Assembly (NCBI RefSeq): GCF_900157385.1
Contig: NZ_LT717701.1
Coordinates: 1,938,219-2,002,218, forward strand
DNA from: Mycobacterium terramassiliense
GTDB lineage: Bacteria > Actinomycetota > Actinomycetes > Mycobacteriales > Mycobacteriaceae
Reading direction: 5' to 3'
Length of the DNA stretch: 64,000 nt
Shown here: positions 8,739 to 17,900 of the stretch, piece after piece
How positions within the stretch are numbered: the first letter of the stretch is position 1
How the letters are laid out: each line of letters opens with the position of its first letter
Made by a program: the position numbers and the translations under genes
Notes under the pieces: model-generated
Seen by the model: the letters and a program-made list of their open reading frames with translations, nothing else
The model's database searches: none
Told to the model about the DNA's origin: nothing

Positions 8739-9322
8739 TCACAGACTTGGTGCGTGAGCACCTGCGCGCCCACTTCGCCGGCGCCGAGCCCGATTCGGCG
8801 AGCGTGACGTTTTTGGGCACCGAAACCCTCGAGGTGCTGCGGTTCCGCGCGGCCGCTGGGTTGGTCCATTTCGTGTCGCTGGGGTGCTCGCGCCATCCGA
8901 TGACCGACCCGACGGACATGGTGGCCGACCGGGAGCGCGGCCCGCGCGCCGAGGTCGTCCTGCGGTTGCGGGATCCGGGGCCCGCCACCGGCATCGCCCG
9001 CAGCCTGGCGGTGCTGGCGGCCACGCCGGCCGTCGACGGCGTGGTGCTGGTCCCCGACGCCCTGATCGACCTCGGCTCGCCGCTGTGGGCGTGGCCGTCG
9101 GGGCGGGTGCCGTTCACCGCGGTGTTGTTGGGCCGCAGCGACATCGATGAGCTGCCGCTGGACCCGCCGCGCGACCCGGTGCAGTTCCTGTCGGCGACTC
9201 CGATCACCGCGACCGAGGCCGCGTGGGTGCGGCTCAAGGGCGCCGAGGCGATGCGGCACGCATGGCGCAACGACGGCGTCGACGTGCTGGACCCGAAACG
9301 CCCTGCCGCGCAACCGGGTTAA
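8735..9322 (+). CDS. Suppressor-of-fused domain protein joined to the sug operon
   Basis: 195 residues from GTG at 8735, overlapping sugC by four bases. The sequence ITDLVREHLRAHFAG ... FVSLGCSRHPMT ... RAEVVLRLRDPG ... WPSGRVPFTAVLL matches the bacterial SUFU (PF05076) pattern: a helical start, a strand-rich core and a closing VPFTAVLL ... LDPPRDPVQFLSATPIT segment. There is no signal peptide or membrane helix, so it is cytosolic. Bacterial SUFU proteins have no established biochemical role; several occur as immunity-like proteins. It is not part of the M. tuberculosis sug operon as I remember it. The overlap suggests co-expression with trehalose uptake. Confidence 0.75.
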   Translation: MITDLVREHLRAHFAGAEPDSASVTFLGTETLEVLRFRAAAGLVHFVSLGCSRHPMTDPTDMVADRERGPRAEVVLRLRDPGPATGIARSLAVLAATPAVDGVVLVPDALIDLGSPLWAWPSGRVPFTAVLLGRSDIDELPLDPPRDPVQFLSATPITATEAAWVRLKGAEAMRHAWRNDGVDVLDPKRPAAQPG

Positions 9323-9330
9323 GCGCTAAT

Positions 9331-9422
9331 GGTGTGCGCTCAGGGCTTTCAGTGTGCGGCCACGGCGGTCAAATCGCGAAATTCCCGCCCCGGATTCACA
9401 CGCGAAGCCGCCGCCGCACACC
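9331..9422. repeat. Intergenic imperfect inverted repeat, copy A
   Basis: The stretch between the SUFU gene and corA (convergent) is one long imperfect hairpin. The outer arms are GGTGTGCG and CGCACACC, and the inner arms GGCTTTC..GTGTGCGG pair with TTCACACGCGAAGCC. The core reads aaatcgcgaaattcccgcc. Two related elements occur at 35774 and 40521 with the same inner-arm words and a similar core. It may also end transcription for both convergent genes. Confidence 0.65.
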
Positions 9423-9428
9423 AAATGG

Positions 9429-10532
9429 CTAGAGCCAGTTGTTGCGGCGGAATTGGAAGTACAGGACCAGGCAGACAAGGGCCATGCCGGCCATCACGCC
9501 CGGGTAGCCCCACGTCCAGTTCAGCTCGGGCATGAAATGGAAGTTCATGCCGTAGATGGCGGCGACCATGGTGGGCACCGCCAAAATACCGGCCCAGGCC
9601 GCCATCTTGCGCATGTCGTTGTTCTGCTGCATGCCCACGCGCGCCAGGGCCGCCTGGATCAACGAGTTGAGCATGTCGTCGTAGCTGGCGATGTGCTCCG
9701 CGGCCTCGGATTGGTGGTCGGCGACGTCGCGCAGGTAGCGCCGCACCTCCTTGGAGATCATGTCCTTGTTTTCCACCTGCATCCGGTGGAAGGCGCCGGA
9801 GAGCGGGCTGACGCACCGGCGCAGTTCGACGACCTCGCGCTTGAGCAGATAGATCGGTTCGACGTCGAGCTTGCGCCCCGGCGCGAACGCCACCTCCTCG
9901 ATGGCGTCGATGTCGGCTTCGACGAGGCCGCTCACCTCGAGGTAATGGTCGACGACGTTGTCGGCGATGGCGTGCATCACCGCGAACGGCCCCAGGCGCG
10001 TCTGCTCGGGGCGGGCTTCCAGGCCCTTGCGCACGTCGGACAGCCCGCCGTGTTCGCCGTGGCGGACGGTGACCACGAAATCCTTGCCGACGAAGACCAT
10101 GATCTCGCCGGTCTCGACGATCTGGCGGGCCGCCGCCACCGATTCGTGCGGGACGTAGTTGACGGTCTTCAGGACAAAAAACACCGTGTCGTCGTAGCGC
10201 TCCAGTTTGGGCCGCTGGTGCGCGCACACGGCGTCCTCGACGGCTAGCTCGTGCAGCCCGAAGACATCCGCCGCCTCCTGCATCTCGGCCAGGCTCGGCT
10301 CGCGCAGGCCGACCCAGACGAATGCCTCCTGCCCGACCAGTTCGAGCTGGCGCACCCGGTCGAGCGCGGCGGCGTAGGTGAACTTCCCCGGCAACCGGTG
10401 GCCGTCGGCGTAGACCGCGCAGTCGACCAGGGTCTCGTTGGGCGGCTGGGCGACGGGCTGAGTTTGCGGCTCGCGGGGCTCGCGCGCGAGCGGTCGCAGC
10501 ACTTCGGGCAAGGCGTCAGGTCCGGGAAACAC
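9429..10532 (-). CDS. corA: Magnesium/cobalt transport protein CorA
   Basis: 367 residues from ATG at 10532 (MFPGPDALPEVLRP). A large cytoplasmic alpha/beta funnel (FVWVGLREPSLAEMQEAADVFGLHELAVEDAV, KLERYDDTVFFVLKTVNYV) precedes a long stalk helix. Two C-terminal membrane helices carry the diagnostic YGMNFHFMPEL loop at the ion entrance. The protein forms a pentameric Mg2+/Co2+ channel in the plasma membrane. It is divergent from mdh across 174 bp. Length and sequence match the M. tuberculosis Rv1239c protein. Confidence 0.96.
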   Translation of the reverse strand: MFPGPDALPEVLRPLAREPREPQTQPVAQPPNETLVDCAVYADGHRLPGKFTYAAALDRVRQLELVGQEAFVWVGLREPSLAEMQEAADVFGLHELAVEDAVCAHQRPKLERYDDTVFFVLKTVNYVPHESVAAARQIVETGEIMVFVGKDFVVTVRHGEHGGLSDVRKGLEARPEQTRLGPFAVMHAIADNVVDHYLEVSGLVEADIDAIEEVAFAPGRKLDVEPIYLLKREVVELRRCVSPLSGAFHRMQVENKDMISKEVRRYLRDVADHQSEAAEHIASYDDMLNSLIQAALARVGMQQNNDMRKMAAWAGILAVPTMVAAIYGMNFHFMPELNWTWGYPGVMAGMALVCLVLYFQFRRNNWL

Positions 10533-10706
10533 CTCTACCTCCGTTCACCGCGCAGGTCCGCCAAGCGGTGGTCAATGCTACGCGTCCTGGCGAAACACGA
10601 CGTGAAGACTCCGCGGGGGCCCCGGACCGGAGGTTTCGGGCCGAGGGCGGTGCGCTAGTTTCGAGCACGACACAATCCTGAACTTCTCCATAAGGAGCCA
10701 ACCGAA

Positions 10707-11696
10707 GTGAGCGCAAGTCCTGTCAAGGTCGCCGTCACCGGCGCCGCCGGCCAGATCGGCTACAGCCTGTTGTTCCGCCTGGCGAGCGGCGCGCTGCTGG
10801 GGCCCGACCGCCCGATCGAGCTGCGCCTGCTGGAGATCGAGCCGGCGCTCAAGGCGCTCGAGGGTGTCGTGATGGAGCTCGACGACTGCGCCTTCCCGCT
10901 GCTCGCCGGCGTCGAGATCGGCGCGGATCCGAACAAGATCTTCGACGGCGTGAACCTGGCGCTGCTCGTCGGCGCCCGTCCGCGCGGCCCGGGCATGGAG
11001 CGCGGCGACCTGCTGGAGGCCAACGGGGCGATCTTCACCGCGCAGGGCAAGGCGCTGAACTCGGTCGCGGCGGACGACGTGCGGATCGGCGTGACGGGCA
11101 ACCCGGCCAACACCAACGCGCTGATCGCGATGAGCAACGCGCCCGACATCCCGCGGGAGCGGTTCTCGGCGCTCACCCGCCTCGACCACAACCGGGCCAT
11201 CACACAGCTGGCCCGCAAGACCGGCGCCGCCGTCACCGACATCAAGAAGATGACGATCTGGGGCAACCACTCGGCCACCCAGTACCCCGACATCTTCCAC
11301 GCCGAGGTCAAGGGCAAGAACGCCGCCGAGGTCGTGGGCGACCAGGCGTGGATCGAGAACGACTTCATCCCGACCGTCGCCAAGCGCGGCGCGGCGATCA
11401 TCGACGCCCGCGGCGCCTCGTCGGCCGCGTCGGCCGCGTCGGCGACCATCGACGCCGCCCGCGACTGGCTGCTCGGCAGCCCGGAGGGCAACTGGGTGTC
11501 GATGGCGGTCATCTCCGACGGTTCCTACGGCGTGCCCGAGGGCCTGATCTCGTCGTTCCCGGTGACCACCAAGGGCGGCGACTGGTCGATCGTCACCGGC
11601 CTGGAGATCGACGACTTCTCCCGTGGCCGGATCGACAAGTCGACGGCGGAGCTGGCGGACGAGCGCAACGCGGTCACGGAGCTCGGCCTCATCTGA
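10707..11696 (+). CDS. mdh: Malate dehydrogenase
   Basis: 329 residues from GTG at 10707 with AAGGAG eight to nine bases upstream. The NAD-binding motif is VTGAAGQIGYSLLF, the substrate loop Arg region GARPRGPGMERGDLL, the Asp-Arg relay TRLDHNRAI, and the catalytic His lies in WGNHSATQYPD, all as in the cytosolic-type MDH of actinobacteria. It interconverts malate and oxaloacetate in the TCA cycle. The next gene downstream is a malic enzyme, so two malate-using enzymes sit side by side. Confidence 0.97.
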   Translation: MSASPVKVAVTGAAGQIGYSLLFRLASGALLGPDRPIELRLLEIEPALKALEGVVMELDDCAFPLLAGVEIGADPNKIFDGVNLALLVGARPRGPGMERGDLLEANGAIFTAQGKALNSVAADDVRIGVTGNPANTNALIAMSNAPDIPRERFSALTRLDHNRAITQLARKTGAAVTDIKKMTIWGNHSATQYPDIFHAEVKGKNAAEVVGDQAWIENDFIPTVAKRGAAIIDARGASSAASAASATIDAARDWLLGSPEGNWVSMAVISDGSYGVPEGLISSFPVTTKGGDWSIVTGLEIDDFSRGRIDKSTAELADERNAVTELGLI

Positions 11697-11756
11697 GCCG
11701 GCTCAAACAGCGAGCAGAGATTAGGCCTACTAATGGGTAGCCCTTACCCTGATGCG

Positions 11757-12929
11757 ATGCCAGAGAGCGTGCAGCCGCAGGTCGCCATCGGAGACGACGA
11801 GATCTTCGATGCGCACGTAGGCGGGAAGCTTGCGGTGGCCCTGAGCGCGCCGCTGGACACCCAGCGCGCGTTGTCGATCGCCTACACCCCGGGCGTGGCG
11901 CAGGTCAGCCGCGCGATCGCGGCGGACCGCACCCTGGCCGCCCGCTACACCTGGTCGAACCGGCTGGTGGCCGTCGTCAGCGACGGCAGCGCGGTGCTGG
12001 GCCTGGGCGACATCGGGCCGGAGGCGTCGCTGCCGGTGATGGAGGGCAAGTGCGCCCTGTTCCAGGCCTACGGCGGTCTGAACGCGATCCCGATCGTGCT
12101 GGACACCAAGGATCCCGACGAGATCGTCGAGACCCTGGTGCGACTGCGGCCCACATTCGGCGCCGTCAACCTCGAGGACATCGCCGCCCCGCGCTGCTTC
12201 GAGATCGAGCGGCGCGTCATCGAGGCCCTGGACTGCCCGGTGATGCACGACGACCAGCACGGGACCGCGATCGTCGTGCTGGCGGCCATGATGGGCGCCA
12301 GCAAGCTGCTCGGCCGCGACATGTCGTCGCTGCGGGCGGTGGTCTCCGGCGCCGGCGCCGCGGGGGTGGCGTGCACGAATCTGCTTCTGACGATGGGCCT
12401 TTCGGACATCACCGTCCTCGACTCGCGCGGCATTCTGCACACCGGGCGCGACGACATGAACGGGGTCAAGGTCGACCTCGCCCGGCGCACCAACCCCGAC
12501 GGCCTCACCGGCGGTCTCATCGAGGCGCTCGAGGGCGCGGACGTCTTCCTGGGGTTGTCGGGCGGCGTGGTGCCCGAGGAGCTGATCGCCACGATGGCGC
12601 CCGGCGGGATCGTCTTCGCGCTGTCCAACCCGGACCCGGAAATCCACCCCGAGGTGGCGGCCAAGTACGCGGCGGTGGTGGCCACCGGCCGCAGCGACTA
12701 TCCGAACCAGATCAACAACGTCCTCGCGTTCCCGGGGGTGTTCCGCGGCGCGCTGGACGCCGGGGCGCGCCGGATCACCGAGAAGATGATGGTGGCCGCG
12801 GCCGAGGCGATCTTCTCCGTCGTCAGCGACGACCTCGCGGTCGACCGGATCGTCCCGAGCCCGCTGGACGCGCGGGTCGGGGAAGCGGTCGCCGCCGCCG
12901 TCGCGATCGCCGCAGACACGTCCGTGTGA
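11757..12929 (+). CDS. NAD(P)-dependent malic enzyme (short form, no phosphotransacetylase domain)
   Basis: 390 residues from ATG at 11757 (MPESVQPQ); an in-frame ATG at 11733 would add eight residues. Hallmarks are TQRALSIAYTPGVAQVSRAIA, the metal/substrate motif MHDDQHGTAIVVLAA, the Rossmann motif VVSGAGAAGVACTNLLL and ALSNPDPEIHPE. It converts malate to pyruvate with CO2 release and NAD(P)H formation. The length matches the MaeB catalytic half without the PTA tail. In M. tuberculosis this interval holds a toxin-antitoxin pair and a PE_PGRS gene, so this is a lineage difference. The stop overlaps the lpqZ start. Confidence 0.93.
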   Translation: MPESVQPQVAIGDDEIFDAHVGGKLAVALSAPLDTQRALSIAYTPGVAQVSRAIAADRTLAARYTWSNRLVAVVSDGSAVLGLGDIGPEASLPVMEGKCALFQAYGGLNAIPIVLDTKDPDEIVETLVRLRPTFGAVNLEDIAAPRCFEIERRVIEALDCPVMHDDQHGTAIVVLAAMMGASKLLGRDMSSLRAVVSGAGAAGVACTNLLLTMGLSDITVLDSRGILHTGRDDMNGVKVDLARRTNPDGLTGGLIEALEGADVFLGLSGGVVPEELIATMAPGGIVFALSNPDPEIHPEVAAKYAAVVATGRSDYPNQINNVLAFPGVFRGALDAGARRITEKMMVAAAEAIFSVVSDDLAVDRIVPSPLDARVGEAVAAAVAIAADTSV

Positions 12930-13777
12930 TCAGGCTGGCCGCGCTGCTGCTGGCCGCCCTCCTTGCGGTGGCCGGCTGCGGCGAACGCCGGCCCGCCCCG
13001 GAATTGGTGGTCGGATCCCGGCCCGACCCCGAGTCGGCGCTGCTGGCGGGGGTCTACGCGGCGGCGCTGCGGTCCTACGGTTTCGCGGCGCGGCCCCAAA
13101 GCGACGCCGACCCGATGGCGAAGCTGGACTCCGGGGCGTTCACCGTGGTCCCCGCGTTCACCGGTCAGACGTTGCGGCGGCTACAACCCGGTGCGGTCGC
13201 GATGTCCGACGCGCAGGTCTACCGCGCGATGATCGCGGCGTTGCCCGAGGGCGTCGTGGCCGGGGACTACACCACCGCGGCCGACGACAAGCCGGTGCTG
13301 CTGGTCACGCAGGCCACCGCCAAGGCCTGGGGTGGGCAGGACCTGACCGCGGACCTGAGCACCCTGCCCAAGCACTGCGACGGCCTGCTGCTCGGGGCGG
13401 TCGGCGGATTTTCCGCGCCAGCGTCCGTGGGATCGTGCCGGCTGCCCGCGTCGCGCCAATTCCCTTCGGAGGAAGCGCTTTTCGCGGCGGTGCGGGCCGG
13501 TCAGCTGACCGCGGGATGGACGACGGCCGCCGACCCGGCCAGCCCCACCGACCTGGTCGCGCTGGCCGACGGCAAACCCGCGCTGATCCAGGCCGAGAAC
13601 GTGGTGCCGCTGTATCGGCGCAACGCGCTGAGCGATCGGCAGCTGCTGGCCATCAACGAGGTGGCCGGCGTGCTGGACACCGCGGCCCTCGCCGACATGC
13701 GCCGGCAGGTGGCCGGCGGCGCCGACCCGCAGGCGGTGGCCGGCGGATGGCTGGCCGAACACCCGCTGGGTCGTTAG
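12926..13777 (+). CDS. lpqZ: Lipoprotein LpqZ, glycine-betaine-binding-like
   Basis: 283 residues from GTG at 12926, in a GTGA overlap with the malic enzyme stop. Signal peptide VIRLAALLLAALLAVAGC ends in lipobox V-A-G-C18. The rest (ELVVGSRPDPESALLAGVYAAALRSYGF, FTVVPAFTGQTLRRL, NVVPLYRRNALSDRQLLAINEVAGVLDTAALADM) fits the OpuAC/ProX substrate-binding fold of osmoprotectant importers. No cognate permease or ATPase gene is adjacent, so it may serve a distant transporter or have another role. Location: outer face of the plasma membrane. Confidence 0.9.
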   Translation: MIRLAALLLAALLAVAGCGERRPAPELVVGSRPDPESALLAGVYAAALRSYGFAARPQSDADPMAKLDSGAFTVVPAFTGQTLRRLQPGAVAMSDAQVYRAMIAALPEGVVAGDYTTAADDKPVLLVTQATAKAWGGQDLTADLSTLPKHCDGLLLGAVGGFSAPASVGSCRLPASRQFPSEEALFAAVRAGQLTAGWTTAADPASPTDLVALADGKPALIQAENVVPLYRRNALSDRQLLAINEVAGVLDTAALADMRRQVAGGADPQAVAGGWLAEHPLGR

Positions 13778-13803
13778 CGCTCGCGCAGTCGCGGCGCGGA
13801 GCG

Positions 13804-14631
13804 TCAGACCTTGGGCATCAACCGGCCCATGACGGGCCCGAACAGCTGCTGGTAATAGGGGCCGGCCACCCGCACCATCAGGTCCATGACCTTGGCGTCG
13901 TTGCCGACCAGCACGCGCGCCTTCTTCTTGCGGACCGCGTCCAGGATGACCCGGGCGGCCTGTTGCGGGCTGGTCCTGGCCAGCCGCTTGTCGAAGAGCT
14001 TGGCCAGCTGGTCGCTGTCGAGCCCCTCGGCGGCGGTGGCGTTGCGGGCGATCGCGGTCTTGATGCCGCCGGGATGCACGGTGGTCACCGCGACCGGGTG
14101 GCGGGCCAGGATCATCTCCTGCCGCAGCGCCTCGGTGAAGCCGCGGACGGCGAACTTGGCCGAGTTGTAGGCCGCCTGCCCCGGCACCGAGAACAGCCCG
14201 AACACGCTCGAGATGTTGATGACGTGGCCGTCCCCGGAGGCGATCACGTGCGGAAGGAACGCCTTGGTGCCGTTCACGACGCCCCAGAAGTCGACGTCCA
14301 TCACCCGTTCGATGTCCTTGAACTGGCTGATCTCGATGTCGCCGGTGAAGGCGATGCCCGCGTTGTTGTAGATCTGGTTGACCTTGCCGAAGTGCTCGGC
14401 GACCTCGTCGGCGTACGCGAGGAAGGCCTCGCGCTCGGTGACGTCGAGTCGGTCCGCCTTGACCGGCGCCCCGATCGCCTTCACCTGCTCCTCGGTCTGC
14501 GCCAAGCCCTCGGTGTCGACGTCGCTGATCGCGACCTTGGCCCCGGACCGGGCCAGCTCGACGGCCAGCGCCTGTCCGATCCCCGAACCGGCGCCGGTGA
14601 CCACGGCGACCTTGCCGGCGAACCCCTTCAT
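13804..14631 (-). CDS. Short-chain dehydrogenase/reductase, Rv1245c homologue
   Basis: 275 residues from ATG at 14631, with AGGAG seven bases upstream; the in-frame GTG at 14637 would overlap that ribosome site. It is a classical SDR: cofactor motif TGAGSGIG near the start, ISDVDTEG at the second strand, NNAG (residues ~90), catalytic Ser in INISSVFG and Tyr-Lys in AAYNSAKFA. The substrate is unknown. The C-terminal extension (KKKARVLVGNDAKVMDLMVRVAGPYYQQLF) is common in mycobacterial SDRs that act on lipophilic substrates. The gene converges with lpqZ. Confidence 0.92.
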   Translation of the reverse strand: MKGFAGKVAVVTGAGSGIGQALAVELARSGAKVAISDVDTEGLAQTEEQVKAIGAPVKADRLDVTEREAFLAYADEVAEHFGKVNQIYNNAGIAFTGDIEISQFKDIERVMDVDFWGVVNGTKAFLPHVIASGDGHVINISSVFGLFSVPGQAAYNSAKFAVRGFTEALRQEMILARHPVAVTTVHPGGIKTAIARNATAAEGLDSDQLAKLFDKRLARTSPQQAARVILDAVRKKKARVLVGNDAKVMDLMVRVAGPYYQQLFGPVMGRLMPKV

Positions 14632-14949
14632 GAGCACTCTCCTGTCAGTCGGTCTGCGTCGAGGCTAGCCGGTACCCGCGGTACGGCCTTCGCAGGGCCG
14701 ACGGACGAACGCGTGGCCGTCGGGCTCTAGTGCGCCGACGGGCCATTCTGGGCCTGGACGCATGGACCCTCCCGCGCACGCGCACCGGATGTTGGGGCCC
14801 GATCGGGACTACGAGCCCGATCTCGACACTTTGATTGCTGTTCAGGAATTGTGGCGCCTTGATTTCCTTGCGAACGTTTCCTAGCGCCGAACGTCGATTT
14901 ATTGGCGCCGAATAGGGCTGGCGCGCACAACAAGTCGACGTTCGAGCAA
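14632..14949. other. Intergenic region between kgd and the SDR, no supported gene
   Basis: About 318 bases with no convincing gene. M. tuberculosis carries a RelBE-type toxin-antitoxin pair here; no trace of either protein is visible. A 40-codon plus-strand frame from 14762 (MDPPAHAHRMLGPDRDYEPD...) cannot be supported by family or ribosome site. The region must contain the SDR promoter, with AGGAGA next to the SDR start. Confidence 0.6.
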
Positions 14950-17900
14950 TCAGGCGAACGCGGTGTCGAGGATCTCCTGCTGCTCGACGGCGTGCACCTT
15001 CGACGAACCCGACGAGGGGGCCGACATGGCGCGGCGCGAGATGCGCTTGAGCCCGGTTAGCTTGTCGGGCAACAGCTCCGGCAGCTCCAGGCCGAACCGC
15101 GGCCAGGCGCCCTGGTTGGCCGGCTCCTCCTGAACCCAGAAGAATTCCTCGGCGGCCGGGTAGCGGTCCAGCGTCTCGCCCAGCCGGCGCTTGGGCAGCG
15201 GGGCGAGCTGTTCGATGCGCACGATCGCGACGTCCTCGCGGTTGTCCTTGGCCTTGCGGGCGGCCAGCTCGTAGTAGATCTTGCCGCTGGTCAACAGGAT
15301 TCGACTGACCTTGCCGCGGTCGCCGACGCCGTCCTCGTAGGTCGGTTCCTCCAGCACCGAGCGGAACTTGATCTCGGTGAAGTCCTTAATGTCGCTGACC
15401 GCGGCCTTGTTGCGCAGCATCGACTTCGGCGTGAACACGATCAGCGGGCGCTGGATGCCGTCGAGGGCGTGGCGACGCAACAAGTGGAAGTAGTTGGACG
15501 GCGTCGAGGGCATCGCGATCGTCATCGAACCCTCCGCCCACAGCTGCAAAAAGCGTTCGACGCGGGCCGAGGTATGGTCGGGGCCCTGGCCCTCGTGGCC
15601 GTGCGGCAGCAGCAGCACCACGTTGGACAGCTGGCCCCACTTGGCCTCACCGGAGCTGATGAACTCGTCGATGATCGACTGCGCGCCGTTGACGAAGTCG
15701 CCGAACTGCGCCTCCCACAACACGAGCGCGTCCGGGTTGCCCACGGTGTAGCCGTACTCGAAGCCGACGGCGGCGTACTCCGACAGCGGTGAGTCGTAGA
15801 CCAGGAACTTGCCGCCCGTGGGGGTGCCGTCGGGGTTCGTCGCCAGCAACTGCAGCGGGGTGAACTCCTCGCCGGTGTTGCGGTCGATGATCACCGAGTG
15901 GCGCTGGGAGAAGGTGCCGCGCCGGGTGTCCTGACCGGACAGCCGGACTAGCTTGCCCTCGGACACCAGCGAACCCAGCGCCAGCAGTTCGCCGAAAGCC
16001 CAGTCGATCTTGCCCTCGTAGGCCATCTCCCGGCGTTTTTCCAGCACCGGTTGCACGCGCGGGTGCGCGGTGAACCCGTCCGGCACGGCCAGGAACGCGT
16101 CGCCGATGCGGGCCAGCAGCGACTTGTCCACGGCGGTCGCCAGGCCCGCGGGCACGGGTTGATCGGCCTCCACCGATTCGCTGGGCTGCACGCCGTGCTT
16201 CTCCAAGTCGCGCACCTCGTTGAACACCCGCTCCAGCTGGCCCTGGTAGTCGCGCAGCGCGTCCTCGGCCTCTTTGAGCGAGATGTCACCGCGGCCGATC
16301 AGGGCCTCGGTGTAGCTCTTGCGCGCCCCGCGCTTGGTGTCGACGACGTCGTACATGTAGGGGTTGGTCATCGACGGGTCGTCGCCCTCGTTGTGGCCGC
16401 GACGTCGGTAGCACAGCATGTCGATGATGACGTCCTTGCAGAAGCGCTGCCGGAAGTCGACGGCCAGCTTGGCCACCCACGCGCAGGCTTCCGGGTCGTC
16501 GCCGTTGACGTGAAAGATCGGTGCTCCCACCATCTTCGCCACGTCGGTGCAGTACTCGCTGGACCTGGAGTACTCCGGTGCGGTGGTGAACCCGATCTGG
16601 TTGTTGACGATGATGTGGATGGTGCCGCCGACGCGGTAGCCGGGCAGGTTCGCCAGGTTCAGCGTCTCGGCCACCACCCCCTGCCCGGCGAACGCGGCGT
16701 CGCCGTGCATCATCATCGGCACCACCGAGAAGCTCTTGCCGCCGTCGTCATCGGCGCCGCGATCCAGCAGGTCCTGCTTGGCGCGCACCAGGCCCTCCAG
16801 CACCGGATCCACCGCCTCCAGGTGCGACGGGTTGGCCGTCAACGACACCTGAATGTCGTTGTCGCCGAACATCTGTAGGTATATGCCGGTGGCGCCCAAA
16901 TGGTATTTGACGTCGCCGGAGCCGTGCGCCTGCGACGGGTTGAGGTTGCCCTCGAACTCGGAGAAAATTTGCGAATACGGCTTGCCGACGATGTTGGCCA
17001 GCACATTGAGCCGGCCGCGGTGCGGCATCCCGATGACCACCTCGTCGAGGCCGTGCTCGGCGCACTGGTCGATGGCCGCGTCCATCATCGGGATCACGCT
17101 CTCGGCGCCCTCCAGCGAGAAGCGTTTCTGCCCAACGTATTTGGTCTGCAGGAACGTCTCGAACGCCTCGGCGGCGTTCAGCTTGCTCAGGATGAACTTC
17201 TGCTCGGCCACGGTGGGTTTGACGTGCTTGGTCTCGACCCGTTCCTGCAGCCATGCCTGCTGCTCGGGTTCGAGGATGTGGGTGTACTCCACACCGATGT
17301 GGCGGCAGTACGCGTCGCGCAGCAGGCCGAGCACGTCGCGCAGCTTCTTGTACTCGCAACCGGCGAAGCCGTTGACCTTGAAGACGCGATCGAGGTCCCA
17401 CAGCGTCAGGCCGTGGTTGAGAATCTCCAGATCGGGATGGCTGCGGAAACGGTTCGAATCCAGCCGCAGCGGGTCGATGTCGGCCATCAGGTGCCCGCGG
17501 TTGCGGTAGGCCGCGATGAGCTCCATGACCCGCGCGTTCTTGTCGACGATCGAGTCCGGGTTGTCGGTGCTCCAGCGCACCGGCAGGTACGGGTTGCCCA
17601 GCTCGCGGAAGATCTCGTCCCAGAACGCGTCCGAGAGCAGCATCTCGTGGATGACGCGCAGGAAGTCGCCGGACTCCGCGCCCTGGATGATGCGGTGGTC
17701 ATAGGTCGACGTCAGCGTGATCAGCTTCCCGATGCCCAGCTCGGCTATGCGTTCCTCACTGGCCCCCTGAAACTCGGCGGGGTACTCCATCGCGCCGACG
17801 CCGATGATGGCGCCCTGGCCGGCCATCAGCCGGGGCACCGAGTGCACGGTGCCGATGGTGCCGGGGTTGGTCAGCGAAATCGTCACGCCCGCAAAGTCTT

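Noticed and set aside
11694..11705. TGAGCC-GGCTCA palindrome at the mdh stop as a terminator
   Set aside because: No loop and no T-run; it is too short to act as a terminator and includes the stop codon.
14762..14884. 40-codon plus-strand frame in the kgd-SDR gap
   Set aside because: No ribosome site and no recognisable family; it could be a random frame.
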